A stretch of DNA of 64,000 nt from Amblyomma americanum (lineage: Eukaryota; Arthropoda; Arachnida; Ixodida; Ixodidae): positions 40,633,864 through 40,697,863 of the forward strand of contig NC_135505.1 of the NCBI RefSeq assembly GCF_052857255.1, read 5' to 3'. Position numbers and translations under genes: made by a program. This document shows, piece after piece, positions 11,581 to 23,476 of the stretch. The notes under the pieces were generated by a model. That model ran no database searches. It saw only the letters and a list, made by a program, of their open reading frames with translations, and was not told where the DNA came from. Within the stretch, counting starts at the first letter, position 1, and each line of letters begins with the position of its first letter.

Positions 11581-14204
11581 GTTTACTGATTGACTGTTTC
11601 GTTACTTCAGGTCCACGGGAACAATGATCCCTGTGAGTACTTGCCAAGGAATCAAAATTTCTTCATAAAATTTGAAGTTCATATATCGGGTTTTCTTTAG
11701 ATGGAGTTTTAAATGTAATGCGAAATGATTGCTGGTCTGACAACCAATGACTGCTGACATCACGAGAGCATACCTGCTCCGTGTCGTCTGCTGCGTGCTG
11801 TTGGCTGCAAGCTTGCACGCACACCGCGGACGGCGGTCGCTCAAAAAGTGTTTTAGCTGAACGAAATAAAATGCTTTTTCCATGTTTTCATTCACAAATG
11901 CTAATACGCGAGCTTAATGGTCTTGGAGAAAGCGGAATTGCTCGTGGCGCCCGTTTTTCGATTGTTTAAAAAACAGAAATATGGGCCCCTGCTTTATTAT
12001 TTGCACTCGTCTGCCTGTTATTCGCATGTTATGAATGTGGTCTCTTTTGAGCAGCTAAGTGCTCCCTTATGTGAAAAGCGGCACGCGTCGTGCACGCCTC
12101 TACCAATGTATGTCTTGAAGGGCATGGTGGTAGCATTCTGTCGCTGGCTACCAAATTCTTGACCGCTATTTGTTGGCTTGATAATTAAACAAATTACAAC
12201 AAGGTGGCACTAGAGTAAGCTTGCGGCATAAGGAGCAGACAAAAGTGCCGAATGCGACAGCTTCCCTGCTGCACTCATGTTTCAGTCGAACATACATTCC
12301 TTTAAACTCTTAGAACCCTTTTGTAAAACCAAGCTCCTGGCAAAGCCAAAGTGATTCGAATGTTTCACTGCCTGCACCGATTAATAGTCGGTACCTTCTA
12401 ACTGAGTGCTTCAAGATAAATAGTACAACATTTAGCATTGACTGCGTGCATGCAAAGTCCCCTAGGAATGCGACGATTACAACAGATGCGGTCCCGCGCT
12501 GAGGTTGTTTACATTGCTGTGCACAAACAATACTGCTCGTTTGCTCAGCATAACGCGCAAGATGGGCTCTTCATGTCCTAAATATTATCTTCTCTTGCCC
12601 ACAAATTGTAGTTTTACTTGTTTAAACACTAGGATAACATTGCAATAAGAGACATTGATGCTATCACCAGCTTGGGAAATGGTTCGCGTAGGACCGGCGC
12701 TTCCCGCTAATTGTATCTGCTGCGTTCAATGTCACCAATATTTGATTTTAATAGATTTATCCAAATATACATTCAGAGGCAATTGGCAATAAATAAAACG
12801 GACAAATTTATTGTCCATAGCTGAGGTCGACTGCCCTCGGCAGATGCTCTGCAGACCAGTTAACATCGGCACTTCTTCCTTTGTGTACGCACGTGCTGCG
12901 ATCCAAGCTTCGTGGTTTTTTTTCAAAGTCAAAATTTAATAGACCAAGAATTTTTACGGAATACACAAATAAAGACAAATGTAGACAAAGCTACACTCGA
13001 TGACTTTTTGCATGCACTAAAGCTTATCAGTTCGCTCTCCGCAATCACCGAAATTGCACACACGATTCCTGCGGAATCTCTAGGCCTTGCAACAAAAGGG
13101 GCCCGGTGTACTCCGCAGACAGAAATTTAAGAATCTGGCAAACGTTCACCGCTGATTACCATCAAAGTGTGAAGATATGAAACGCAGTCGCCCGTTTCGT
13201 TTTTTTTTCGATGCGCATATGGTAGACACAAGCGCAGCTTTTCACACCGTTGTCTCACCGGGCATGAAGCTTGCAGTCGGCTACACAAGCCCAAGCATAG
13301 GCGGTATAGTCGCATGGTGTTTTGCCCATGTCACTTGCCTCGCCGCTCGATTTTGTGCACAGACGCCGACTGAAAGCACATCTTCGCTGGCGTAAACGCG
13401 TCGTGTATGTTACCGTGGCTAGAATTAGGTCTAATGAGGTTTTAAATTTTTAAGTTCAAGGAATGTCATACCAAAAAGCACAACATTCTTCTGGTTTTCA
13501 CTCAGCTCATTTTTTACACTACTACGATATGTGGTCATTGGTCGTGCTGGTATCGTCGTTAGTATGGCATGACGGACCATCGCGTCAGTGACCCCATCTG
13601 TATACCCACCAGTCCGCCGAGTGACGATAGGCGCCGTATCGCCATAGTGTGACTGGACCCTACCTATACCGAAAAAAAACTACATTATACTGTTATTGCT
13701 TTGGCGGCAACAGTTGCCCATATGCAAGGGATGACCGCTACATCGATTTCTGCAAAAGTACAGGAGACAAGAGACCTTGCTGCGCATTGCAGCGATGATG
13801 GCAGACGATGTTGGTCCGTATGTGCCCATATGATGTCACAAAAGTATCCAATATTGCGGTTGCAGCCGCTGGGAGGCGTTTCCCCGCCTCAATTTCGGTC
13901 GCATTTTTGGAATATAGAGCGTGTACAATGCCCTAAAACTTTAGAAATTGTACAGTAGGCTTTTGTACTGGTTACTCAATTACAAAGCTGCAATATGAAG
14001 AACGACCGTATCACGGCCCCTTTGAGCCTTCACATCTAAAGGTGGCTGGAAATAATGCACACAATACAAAAGCAAAATATCTTGAGAGCAATAAATGTAC
14101 CTACCATTAAATGTGGCAATCTGGAGCTGTGCATATGGAACATAAATATGAAATGCCAATCAAATTATTGCCACGACCCACTTTACTCAAATCCTGACTT
14201 GGCT
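11581..14204. other. Unclassified region
   Basis: No domain, splice pattern or repeat that I can name. The several open frames of 60-86 codons lack known motifs. Composition is mixed. Confidence 0.4.
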
Positions 14205-14395
14205 CGATTTAAACTCCTGAAGCCACTCAGGCTATAAGAGACGCCGTAGTGGAGAAAGACTCTTGAAAATTTCAACCACCTTTAGAGCTTTAACGAGCAA
14301 TGACATCCCGCAGTACACATTATTGAAATAGGGCTGCCACGGCTTGTATCACACCCAGGTCGCCCGGTAAGTAGCCAGCCACTGCAGTAGGATAA
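14205..14395 (-). mobile_element. Old Ruka-like tRNA-derived SINE
   Basis: On the plus strand the sequence shows the reversed landmarks of the SINE at 32.65-32.89 kb: GCTATAAGAGACGCCGTAGT at 14231-14250, then TTCAACCACC, and a degraded tRNA-like head around 14330-14390 with box-B-like CACACCCAGG. Heavily diverged, so the limits are approximate. Confidence 0.55.
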
Positions 14396-15514
14396 ATTCA
14401 GATTTAAGCAAGGAGTTGTAATACTGAACCATACAGCATGGTCAAAAACGCATAGTAAGCCACGAGAATACATTCCTTATGGCTTTTGCAACCTCCAATG
14501 CTTCATTCGTCCTTACATTAGTCTCTGATTGCGCTGTGCACTTGATGCTGCTTCTGTACGAACTACCTGCAAAATAGCTGAATGTGGTAAATTGAAAGAT
14601 GCCATAAAAAATTCATAAAACTGCAACTGCGAAGAGGCATACTCAAAGCAAATCATTTTCATTTAAAAGTAAAATGAGTCAAAGCCAAAAAACTACATAA
14701 ATGTCAATAATGTTCTTCATAAATTCACAACAATGTCAAATAGTGCCTTAGTTTTAATGGTATAGTATGCATCCAGGGATTCAATTTTAGTGCAAATAAT
14801 AGAAGAAAAAAGTCATACAGGTGGGATCTAATAAGCCCACCGACAGTTCCTGAACCACATAAGTGAACAAAGCATGTTGCATGGTTACTGCAGTGTTCTC
14901 GCACTAATCAAAAGCTCTTCCATCGGGAGGTGGGGCTGTGCTCACCATTCAAACAATGACCTAAATTTGTTTCCATTTTGTGCCTTTGCTAATCCGAAAC
15001 CACGTACCGCATGCACATTACCTGTCCCAACATGGCCATGCATACTGGGTAACATGGGATAAGTGGCAATTTCAGTGATGGCTCTTTGAAGTCTTGTACA
15101 ATAATGAGAAGTTTGAAAATACATGTGCTAAGATCTGCAGAAATAAAATATTTTATGGGCCACATGTCAGCTTCGCGTTGCCGCTTGGAATGCGCGTGTA
15201 TGAGAGACTCAGTCACAGGTAGTCTCCATGCGCTACAGCGGCATGAAAATGAACCATTACAAGCATTTATAGTGGGCACCTGAGCAGGTTAGCACTGCTA
15301 CAGCCGAGGTCGAGAAAGGTTTGTCTCTATTCCAGAGTCAAAGCTCACGCAGCCGTCAGTGACAAACGGTGTTTCCGTAAAACTGGAGAGCCACGTGTAG
15401 TTCAGGCATATTCACAGGGATGAAGACCCGGCCAGATGGCTTTGGAGAGTTGGCAGTGTGCGTTGCACAACATTGGATAGTTTATGAGCACAGAACCCTC
15501 AATTCCCAGCTCTA
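14396..15514. other. Unclassified region left of the Gmr1-like element
   Basis: No supported gene. The Gmr1-like element should have a 3' LTR here if complete, but I see no sequence matching the candidate 5' LTR at 21.05-21.78 kb, so the element appears cut off at about 15515. Confidence 0.4.
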
Positions 15515-16387
15515 CTACTTGTGACCTAGATAGGGTGCTTCTTTAGCGCTGTACGCTTCCTCTCTACTGGTCAGTTTGCGGCTGATGTACAGAACTGGGT
15601 GTTCTTCATGGTCGTAGCCAACTTTGCTTAAGACAGCACCCAGCCCTCTATCACTGGCATCACACTGGACTATGAACTCTTTCCCATAGTCAGGGGTCCT
15701 GAGCAAGGGTCGGGACACGAGTGCTTCCTTCAGGCTTTTGAATGCGTTTTCTTTTTGGTTATCCCAACTTACGTCAGTAGGTGCTCCCTTTCGCAAGGCG
15801 TCAGTTAAGGGACTAGCCCGCTGTGAGTAGTTAGGAATATATCGCTGGTAGTACCCAACTAATCCCAAATATGAGCGAATGGCCGTTTTCGTCCGTGGTT
15901 GCGGAAATGCTGCGATCGGGGCAATCTTTAACTCGGATGGGCTCCTAGTTCCCTGGCCTACAACGTGGCCCAAGTACGTCACCTGTGCGCAAGCAAATCT
16001 ACACTTTTCTGTCTTCAGTGTCAGTCCAGCCTGTCGTAAACTGTAAAACACGGTCTTTAGGTGTTCTAGATGCTCTGGCCAGGTTTCCGAAAAAATTGCC
16101 ACATCGTCTGAATAATGGAGTGCAAAGCACTGCATGTCCTTCAGTACGATGTCCATGAGTTTCGAGAAGCTGTAGGGGGCATTCTTCAACCCAAAACTAA
16201 GCATTAAGGGTCGAAAGGTGCCCGCTGGGGAGATGAAAGCGGCATACCTGCTCGCGCTTTCTGAGAGGGGAACTTGCCAATATCCCCGTACGAGATCGAG
16301 GGTGGAAATGAATTTCGCGCCGCTCACCCTTTCTATCCTTTCCTCTATGTTGGGAATCGGGTATAGCTGATCCCTGGTAATCGCATT
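15515..16387 (-). pseudogene. Gmr1-like pol, second part: RT core and start of RNase H
   Basis: Continuation of the reverse transcriptase after the RTE insertion. It resumes with NAITRDQLYPIPNIEE and STLDLVRGYWQ, and continues through LSFGLKNAPYSFSKLMD, the catalytic HYSDDVAIF near 16096-16118 and YLGHVVG. The RNase H start shows IVQCDASDRGLGAVL. Shortly after REEAYSAKE (15540) the sequence departs from the expected family pattern and stops. Without the RTE, the frame joins correctly to 18084 across the duplicated site, so the element was intact at this point when RTE landed. Confidence 0.85.
16377..16387. repeat. TSD of the RTE insertion, left copy
   Basis: GTAATCGCATT at 16377-16387 is repeated at 18084-18094, exactly where the Gmr1-like RT frame is broken. 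Confidence 0.85.
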
Positions 16388-18083
16388 CATCATCATCATC
16401 ATCATCATCAGCCCTACTACACCCACTGCAGGGCAAAGGCCTCTCCCATGTCTCTCCAATTAACCCTATCCTTTGCCAGCTGCATCCACCCTTTGCCTGC
16501 AAACTTCTTAATCTCATCCGCCCATCTAACCTTCTGCCGCCCCCTGCTACGCTTACTTTCTCTTGGAACCCACTCCGTTACCCTTAAAGACCAGCGGTTA
16601 TCTTGCCTTCGCATTACATGCCCTGCCCAAGCCCATTTCTTTCTCTTGATTTCGACTAGGATGTCATTAACCCGTGTTTGTTCCCTCACCCACTCTGCCC
16701 GCTTCCGATCTCTTAACGTTACACCTATCATTTTTCTTTCCATGGCTCGCTGCGTTGTCCTTAACTTAAGCTGAACTCTTTTCGTTAGCCTTCACGTTTC
16801 TGCCCCGTAGGTGAGTACCGGTAAGATTAAGCTGTTGTACACTTTCCTCTTGAGGGAAATTGGTAAACTGCCACTCATGATCTGCGAGAATTTGCCATAT
16901 GCGCTCCACCCCATTCTTATCCTTCTAGTTATCTCCCTCTCATGATCCGGATCAGCTGTCACTACCTGTCCTAAGTAGACGTATTCCGGCACCATTTCTA
17001 GGCTCTCGCTGCCAATTGTGAACTGTTGTTCCCTTGCTAGGCTGTTGAACATTACCTTGGTTTTCTGCATGTTAATTTTTAGACCCATCGATCTGCTCTG
17101 CCTGTCTAACTCGTTGATCATGATTTGCAGTTCACCTCCTGACTCAGCAAGGCAATGTCATCAGCAAATCTCAGATTATTTAGGTATTCTCCATTTATTC
17201 TTATTCCCAACTCTTCCCAATTCAGGCCTCGAAATACCTCCTGCAAACATGCGGTGAACAGCATTGGCGAGATCGTGTCTCCTTGCCTGACGCCCTTCCT
17301 TATTGGAATTTTATTGCTGACTTTATGGAGGACTATAGTAGCTGTGCAGTTGCTATATATATCTTCCAGTATTTTGACATAAGGCTCTTCTACCCCCTGA
17401 TTACGCAATGCCTGTATGACTGCTGAGGTTTCCACTGATTCGAATGCTTTCTCGTAATCAATGAAAGCTATATATAGAGGTTGGTTATATTCTGCGCATT
17501 TCTCTATCACCTGATTGATAGTGTGAATATGATCTATTGTAGAATATCCTTTACAAAAGCCTGCCTGATCATTTGGTTGATTAAAGTCTAACGTTGCCCT
17601 GACTCTATTAACGATTACCTTAGTAAATACTTGGTAGGCAACGGATAGTAAGCTGATCGGCCTGTAATTTTTCAAGTCCTTGGCGTCTCCCTTCTTATGA
17701 ATTAAGATAATGTTTGCATTCTTCCAAGCTTCTGGTACAGTCAAGGTCATAAGGCATTGCGTATACAGGGTGGCTAGTTTCTCTAGCACGATGTCCCCTC
17801 CATCCTTCAACAGATCTGCTGTTACCTGATCCTCCCCAGCTGCTTTTCCCCTTTTCATTGCTTCTAAGGCTTTCTTTACTTCATCTTTCGTTACTGGCGG
17901 GATGACGCATTGCTGTGCACTGCTGTCTTTCTCATTAGCGCTCTGATTACTTTGGCTACTGTACAGGTCTGTGTAGAACTCTTCGGCTACGTTAACTATC
18001 TTATCCATATTGCTAATGACATTGCCCTGCTTGTCTCTTAATGCATACATCTGGTTTTTACCTATGCCTAGTTTCCTCTTCAC
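16388..18083 (-). mobile_element. RTE-clade non-LTR retrotransposon, 5'-truncated, nested
   Basis: 1,696 bp inserted in the Gmr1-like RT. On the minus strand it ends with a TGA-repeat tail (CATCAT repeats on the plus strand at 16387-16409), as is usual for RTE elements. An 11-bp TSD flanks it. The endonuclease and N-terminal parts are missing, so it is 5'-truncated. Orientation is the same as its host element. Confidence 0.88.
16417..18083 (-). pseudogene. RTE reverse transcriptase, truncated and disabled
   Basis: Partial RT. Order on the minus strand: KIVNVAEEFYTDLY, the APG-like AAGEDQVTADLLK block, IILIHKKGD, NYRPISLLS, AFIDYEKAFESV, GVRQGDTISPMLF and catalytic RFADDIALL near 17149-17171. 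The C-terminal part has VYLGQVVTADPD, LPVLTYGAE, GHVMRRQDNRW and WADEIKKFAG, and stops at 16417. One frameshift lies near 17130. A TGA stop at 16792-16794 falls where the family has a tryptophan. Otherwise the frame is good, so the insertion is fairly young. Confidence 0.85.
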
Positions 18084-18094
18084 TGTAATCGCAT
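18084..18094. repeat. TSD of the RTE insertion, right copy
   Basis: GTAATCGCATT, identical to 16377-16387. Confidence 0.85.
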
Positions 18095-19060
18095 TAAGCT
18101 TTCTATAATCCACGCAGGGACGAGGATCTTTCCCTGGGGCCTCAACAAGAATTAGCGTTGAGGTATAGTCACTTTCCGCTGGCTCTACAACCCCTAACTC
18201 CAACATGCGCTGAATTTCCGCGTCCATTATTTCTTTTTGCCGCGGCGATACCCTGTAGGGTTTCGACCGTACCGGCTCATCAGAGGTGAGCTCGATTTCG
18301 TGTGTCAGGAGGTGTGTCTTTCCCGGGCGACTGCTAAATAGGTCAGCGAATTCGCTCAACAACTGCTTTAGCGTGTCGACCTGTGTCCTGCTCAGGAAAT
18401 CTGCATTCACGGAGTGAGCCAGAATGTTTTCCACGTTGTCACTAGCGTCCGCACCTCCCTTCCAACCCTGACTCCCGCTGTCCAGCTCTTCTGGTTCATT
18501 TAGAGTCAGAGTGACGATCCCGCTGCGTTCCACGAACGGCTTCATCAGATTGCAGTGATAGATTCTCACCTGCTTTCCCCTGCCGTGAACCCTTGGCGCG
18601 TAATTCGTCTCCGAAAGTTTTTGCAACACTTCTACTGGACCATCCCAGTGAACTTCCAGCTTGTTTTTTCTCGATGGCCGGAGGATCATCACGCGATCGC
18701 CCGCGGTGAAACCTCGAAGGCGAGCGTTTTTGTCATAATAGACCTTGGCGGCCTCCTGGGCAGCTTTCATATTTCGATTTACTAATTCCCTCGTGTTGTT
18801 AAGGCGATCCAGTAGCTTAAGCACGTACTCAACCACTGTCTGGTTCTCTCCTGTCCCTTCCCACATTTCTCTCAGCATTCGGAGGGGAGAGCGGAGGGCT
18901 CTTCCATACACGAGTTCTGCTGGCGTAAACCCCGTAGCTTCGTGGGGGACTGTTCGTAAAGCGAAAAGTGTGGCCGGCAGACAATCCTCCCAGTCTGCTT
19001 TATGCTCATAACAAAGAGCGCGTAGCACCCGCTTCAGCACCGAATGCCATTTCTCTCGCG
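18084..19060 (-). pseudogene. Gmr1-like pol, first part: integrase C-terminus then RT N-terminus
   Basis: Opens with the end of an integrase catalytic region (KWHSVLKRVLRALCYEHKAD, ATLFALRTVPHEATGFTP, ELVYGR), then a charged linker and a GPY/F-type module (HWDGPVEVLQKLSETNY, RIYHCNLMKPF). After about 60 acidic residues the RT begins: LTHEIELTSDEPVRSKPYR, MLELGVVEPAESDY and DPRPCVDYRKLNAIT, where the RTE insertion cuts it. The zinc-binding HHCC domain and the DD part of integrase are absent: the protease/linker frame meets KWHSVLK directly near 19050. I infer an internal deletion of several hundred bases with a frame change. Confidence 0.82.
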
Positions 19061-20858
19061 ATGCCCTCTTTAGCTGTAAGGTGCTGTCTTTCCAAAGTGG
19101 GATCCTGCTTCTGTTCTTTTGTTATGGACTCCCTGTTCACCTGCAGAAGGCGATCAAAACTACGCGATGTTGGAGATAAAACGGATCCTTCAGCGTTTTC
19201 TGATTCCTCTACCGACTTAGTGGTTGAAGTCCCTCGTCGCTCATTTGCTCGGTCAGCTGTCTGGCTTTCATTCCTCGTTGGTTCACTTCCCTCCTCATTT
19301 GATTGCAACGATATGCTGGCTGGTGCGTCTCTGGCTACCTGAGGTTCGGGAATCTGACTTAGTTGAGATGCGAGCTGACGAGTTTTCGATCTTGTCAAAG
19401 CTTGTATCACCCCACTTCCGAGTTTCTGGCCTCTCTCGCGTAGCAATTGGTCTGATCGATTCGAGAAGAGGTAAGGATATTGAAGTGGCACGGCCTTCGA
19501 AACTGCGGCCTCAGTGATTAGCTCTCCAAACGGTCCACAAATTATCACTCTAGCTATGGGAAGGCATACACTGTGTTCTTCTACTGCCTGTTTTATCCAC
19601 GAGACTTCTCCCGTAAAATCGTCCACTGACGCGTAAGACGGGTGGACAACGTCCATCGTCGCAGCGCTATCACGAAGCATTCTGCACGGTTTCCCGTTAA
19701 CGTGCAGCTCGTGCAGGTATGGCTTAAGGAGCTCTAGATTCTTGTCGTTATCCTCGACGCACGAGAACACCAAGCGTTGCTTTGTACACTTGGCTGCAAA
19801 GTGCCCGACACCATTGCAGTTGTAGCAACGAAATGGCCTACTAGCCTCAAACTCTTTTTTCGCGGCTTTGTCTGCTCCCTGTCTCTTCGCCTGTTCTTCA
19901 CGCTTTTCTGGCGCTACCTTCGTTGCCTCTGATTGCTCCGAACTTCTAGCACTTCGCGTCTTTCTGCTAGGCCCTTTATCTCGCATCGCGTTTCGAGCGT
20001 GTAACGCACCCTCTTCAGTGCTCAACCTTCTGCGCGAAACGTACTCCTCTGCTAGCTCAGCGGCCCTTTCAACTGTGTCGACTTTTTCCCTGTCTTGAAC
20101 CCACAGTTTCACCACTTGGGGAATGCTTCGGTAAAATTGCTCAAGGCAAAAACACTCAATGATTTTGTCTCGGACTTCATAAACCTCGGCTCCTTTTAGC
20201 CACTCTAGCAGATTCGTCTTTAGTCCATACGCGAAATCCGGATAGCCCTCGCTATCGTTTTTCATTGCATTCCTGAAGCGCTGTCGGAAAGCTTCGGCTA
20301 ACAGCCGGTACCTTTTTAGCAGGCTGGCTTTGACTTTTTTGTAGTCAGCGGCGTCTTGTGTGCTAAGTCTCGCTATGACTTCAGCTACTTCACATGGCAA
20401 GAGTGTCAGAAGCCGTTGCGGCCATGTACTGCGAGCAAAGTTCTCCCTTTCGCAAGTTCTCTCAAAGTTTCCCAGGTACAATCCTATGTCCCTTCCGCTT
20501 TCATAGGGCTGCATGAATCTGTTCATTCTATATGATTGTACATCGCTTGCTCTTTCAGGAGACCCGGCTCTCGAACTGTCGCCTTTTTTTTATTTTCGCT
20601 TTAAAGCTGCAATCGCTTTAGATTTCTTTCTTCTTTTTCAGCTTCCCACTTTTGCCGTTCTTTCTCTTTTTCCCATTCCGCTTCCCTTTTTCTTTTTTCT
20701 TCCTGTACCAAATTCCACGTATCTACCAGCTGATCGTCATCTACGTGCTTTTGAAATGTCTTGCATATTTCAAGTTTTGTAATTTTTCCTTATACTTCTA
20801 TTGACCCTTCCTCGCATAAAAACAGCAAGTCCGACTTTGACAATTTCATAAGGTCCAT
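19006..20858 (-). pseudogene. Gmr1-like Gag with SCAN-like domain, CCHC knuckle and protease
   Basis: Structural Gag plus aspartic protease. The likely start is the ATG at 20858-20856 (MDLMKLSKSDLL), followed by a very acidic/basic coiled-coil stretch, but a TAA near 20790 and a break near 20595 interrupt it. From the ATG at 20526 the frame is open for 506 codons. In that numbering, residues about 78-164 match the SCAN pattern (EAFRQRFR, LLEWL, FCLEQFYRSIP, WVQDRE), the knuckle CYNCNGVGHFAAKC is at 234-247, and a retropepsin site with DSA (residues 286-288, LRDSAATMDVV) follows. The end of the frame (after GIARE) is out-of-frame read-through into the integrase remnant. SCAN domains of vertebrate zinc-finger proteins are thought to come from Gmr1-like Gag. 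Confidence 0.8.
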
Positions 20859-21780
20859 GACAATGCTTTCTCCGCTTTGGCAATGCTATCTTCAAAATGT
20901 CGTGAGATTACCCTTTCTTAATTGACATACACTTCCCAGTGATTCTAGATTATTCTCTCAAAATCTGAAGCCTGGCGAATCCTATAGCAAAATGCCGAAA
21001 CGCTTACCGGTTGAGAAATCACGATGTCGCACGGTCCATCCCAGCTGCTGCCAAGCAGTTGTTGGGGACGAGGGGTCCTTGAGTGAGCTGACTCTTTCAG
21101 CGCCGCAGGTCCCTTCTCCGAATGGCGTTGTCGGACTTGGTTATGAAGGAAACTGTACAGGGGGTATATTTTACGTTAATTACAAGATTTTGAAACCCAT
21201 TGGAGGGTGATGGGGGAAGGTCGGAGGATCTGAGAAGATCTGAGGATGATCGAGGATTCTCTCTCACGGCACTCGTCGTCCGGTTTTAAAAAGGGTCCGG
21301 TCCCTAGGATTCCCCAGGTTCGAGGCGGTCTTCGCCAGGTTGTGCGTGGCCTAACTTGCGTTGTCATACACACACACACACACCACTTCACATAGGGACA
21401 CTCCCCCGTCACATGCCCCGCCGGAGAAAGAGGGTGCCGTTGGACAATCGCCCCCCCCCAGAGAGAGCGGTGTCTTCGAGTCCGAACGACAGTTCTCACG
21501 CTCCAGCTGGACACCTCTTCCGGGAATTCCGAATGGGCGAGGCGCCGGCGAGCAGGCATAGTTGAAGGGTTGCTCCGGGCCGCACGATCTTCCGCGAACA
21601 ATGTTGTTTTCAAACGGCAGTGGAATCCTCCGTCTCGAATTCAATAAACCTCGCGAGGACCGAGCGTGGGAACCCAGATGCCTATCGCCGAGCAGGGACC
21701 CCGGCTGCAGGTGTCCTGGCCGAATACGCAGCTGAATCAGACCACCGGCTGTCGCCAGAAACCTTACAGTCTCCACTAGA
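20859..21780 (-). repeat. Leader and candidate 5' LTR of the Gmr1-like element
   Basis: On the minus strand an LTR is expected upstream of Gag. A TATA-like TTTTTAAAACC lies near 21276-21286, the following stretch is unlike the flanks, and a TGG-starting candidate primer site (TGGCAGCAGCTGGGATGG, plus 21034-21051) follows it. There is a CA microsatellite at 21367-21382. No second copy exists in the window to confirm LTR borders, so the limits are guesses. Confidence 0.35.
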
Positions 21781-22924
21781 GGAGCGCTAACCAGCGCAGC
21801 TGCCCATCTGAAGTGGAATTCAATTATGACATAGATTCTCGCGGCTGTCTTGCGCAGCTACTACCGGCCAAATCTCCAGTGGTCAAAGATTCCAAGCTGT
21901 AATTGGAAGGCAACACACGAAGAATGCATGCTTGTGGACCAGAAGTCCTTGTCTGCTATGTGGTAGGCAGTGATGTCATATAGCCGCTCTGCGGCTGCAC
22001 GCCAGTGCATATCACCCATATGCAAACAGTGGTGTCATTAGGGACAGCAGCATCCACTGCAGCAAATTGCCCCTCCCCCTCCACCGCTGCTACTCAACTC
22101 ATGCATCGCATTAGTGTGAAGCTGGCTACATAGCATACGGCTGATATTTCTGTAAACATTCACATGCAAACCCTGCCTAATGAATACCATAATATCTCCA
22201 TGTAGATAATAAAAGAAGCAGGAAAGCCAGCATGTGAAATTGCTTTGGAACAAAGGAGCACTAATAATTACACATGTGTTTGTGACATCGATTAATGAGG
22301 CGATTTACAGTTAGAATCAACCGAGCCAAGAGTAAGTAAATAAAAGATCAAGAATTGGAAATATTGTTTAGGATTTAAAAAGTTACCGCAGTGAGAGTAG
22401 GAATAGGTAGGGAAAGTTAAAATGGCAAACTGCCAAGGACACTCAATTGTGCTGAAAAACTGAATTCACATGAGCACGCACTACTAAAAAAAAACACCAA
22501 CTGATGCTAACAAAAAAAAACCAACTGATGCTAACAATGCCCGAGCATGTGTAAAGGCGTGTACTGGTTGACATGAATATTCAAGGCAAACTTTAGTTGT
22601 GATATGTAGAGGGCCCACGTGGACATACAGAAAACTGAGCTTATACCCCTGTCGAACGGCATTCTTCGAAGGCCTTTCTAGCAAAGGCATCTCTTTTCAT
22701 CAAAGGACTGAAAGTTCAGAGGAACGGCAACGCAGCTACAAGGTGCAGCCAAAAGTTGAAACAGTCGTTGAGGCTTAACATTCCTTTTGTGCTTGAGGCA
22801 GCTGAAGTGAGTGTTATAAAGTTAAGGAGGAGAATTTTATTTATTCGTCCAGCGCAGACACTTTTTTATTCTAATTGCTTCAGTAAAAGAACTGCAGCAG
22901 CTTCACTCATCAGCAGCATCAGGT
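21781..22924. other. Unclassified region
   Basis: No supported gene. A 24-bp unit (A run plus CCAACTGATGCTAAC) occurs twice at about 22486-22536. Confidence 0.4.
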
Positions 22925-23476
22925 TTTGTCTAGTGTGAATAAAGAATGCAGCGCGATAAGCAAGGACAAACGAAGAAGTGCACAGGACTGGCGCAGACTA
23001 GCAAAAGAATTATTCAGAGAAAAGAGCCGCTTTTATTGTGCCATCCAACCCACATGAAAAAATGAAACAGCAGTCGTGGAAAAAATATCTAACACAAATA
23101 CACATCGTTACACACAATATCAGAGTAACAGCACATCGAGGCGACGCAACATCAGCCCCGAACCCAAAACAAGAGGATCAGGAAGAACCAGAAGATAACA
23201 GAATAAAAAGAGAAAGTTATCGACCTTTTTATGTTCTCGCAGCGCAGGGAAAATGACATAAACAAGGAACACCCATCCGAAACAACGACAAAAACAAAAG
23301 CGTAGTCACCGCAAAATTGTCAAAAGTCGAAGCAAAGCAGAGTCAAGGGGCGAAACGCTTAACAAAACAAAACGCTATGCTAAAGCTTAATCCACCGCTC
23401 GAAGCCAGACAGAGTCATAGAAAGGTTTAAAAGTTCTGAAGAACAAGATTTGTTCTAATTGACATAAAAAAAACTG

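Larger units (their letters stand above)
15515..21780 (-). mobile_element. Gmr1-like Ty3/gypsy LTR element, deleted and interrupted
   Basis: The minus strand reads Gag, protease, integrase C-terminus, reverse transcriptase, then the start of RNase H. Integrase before RT is the order known for Gmr1-type elements, unlike ordinary Ty3/gypsy. The Gag has a SCAN-like segment, also typical of this group. Most of integrase is deleted, the RT is split by an RTE insertion (16388-18083), RNase H breaks off at 15515, and no 3' LTR is seen. The right end (about 20860-21780) should hold the leader and 5' LTR, but its borders are not certain. Confidence 0.8.

Noticed and set aside
11126..11593. Long frames on both strands in the GC-rich leader
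   Set aside because: Four overlapping frames without domains in the 5' UTR of the I-like element. Base composition explains them.
20859..21780. Exact LTR borders and primer site for the Gmr1-like element
   Set aside because: No second LTR in the window, so borders cannot be shown. Kept only as a low-confidence feature.
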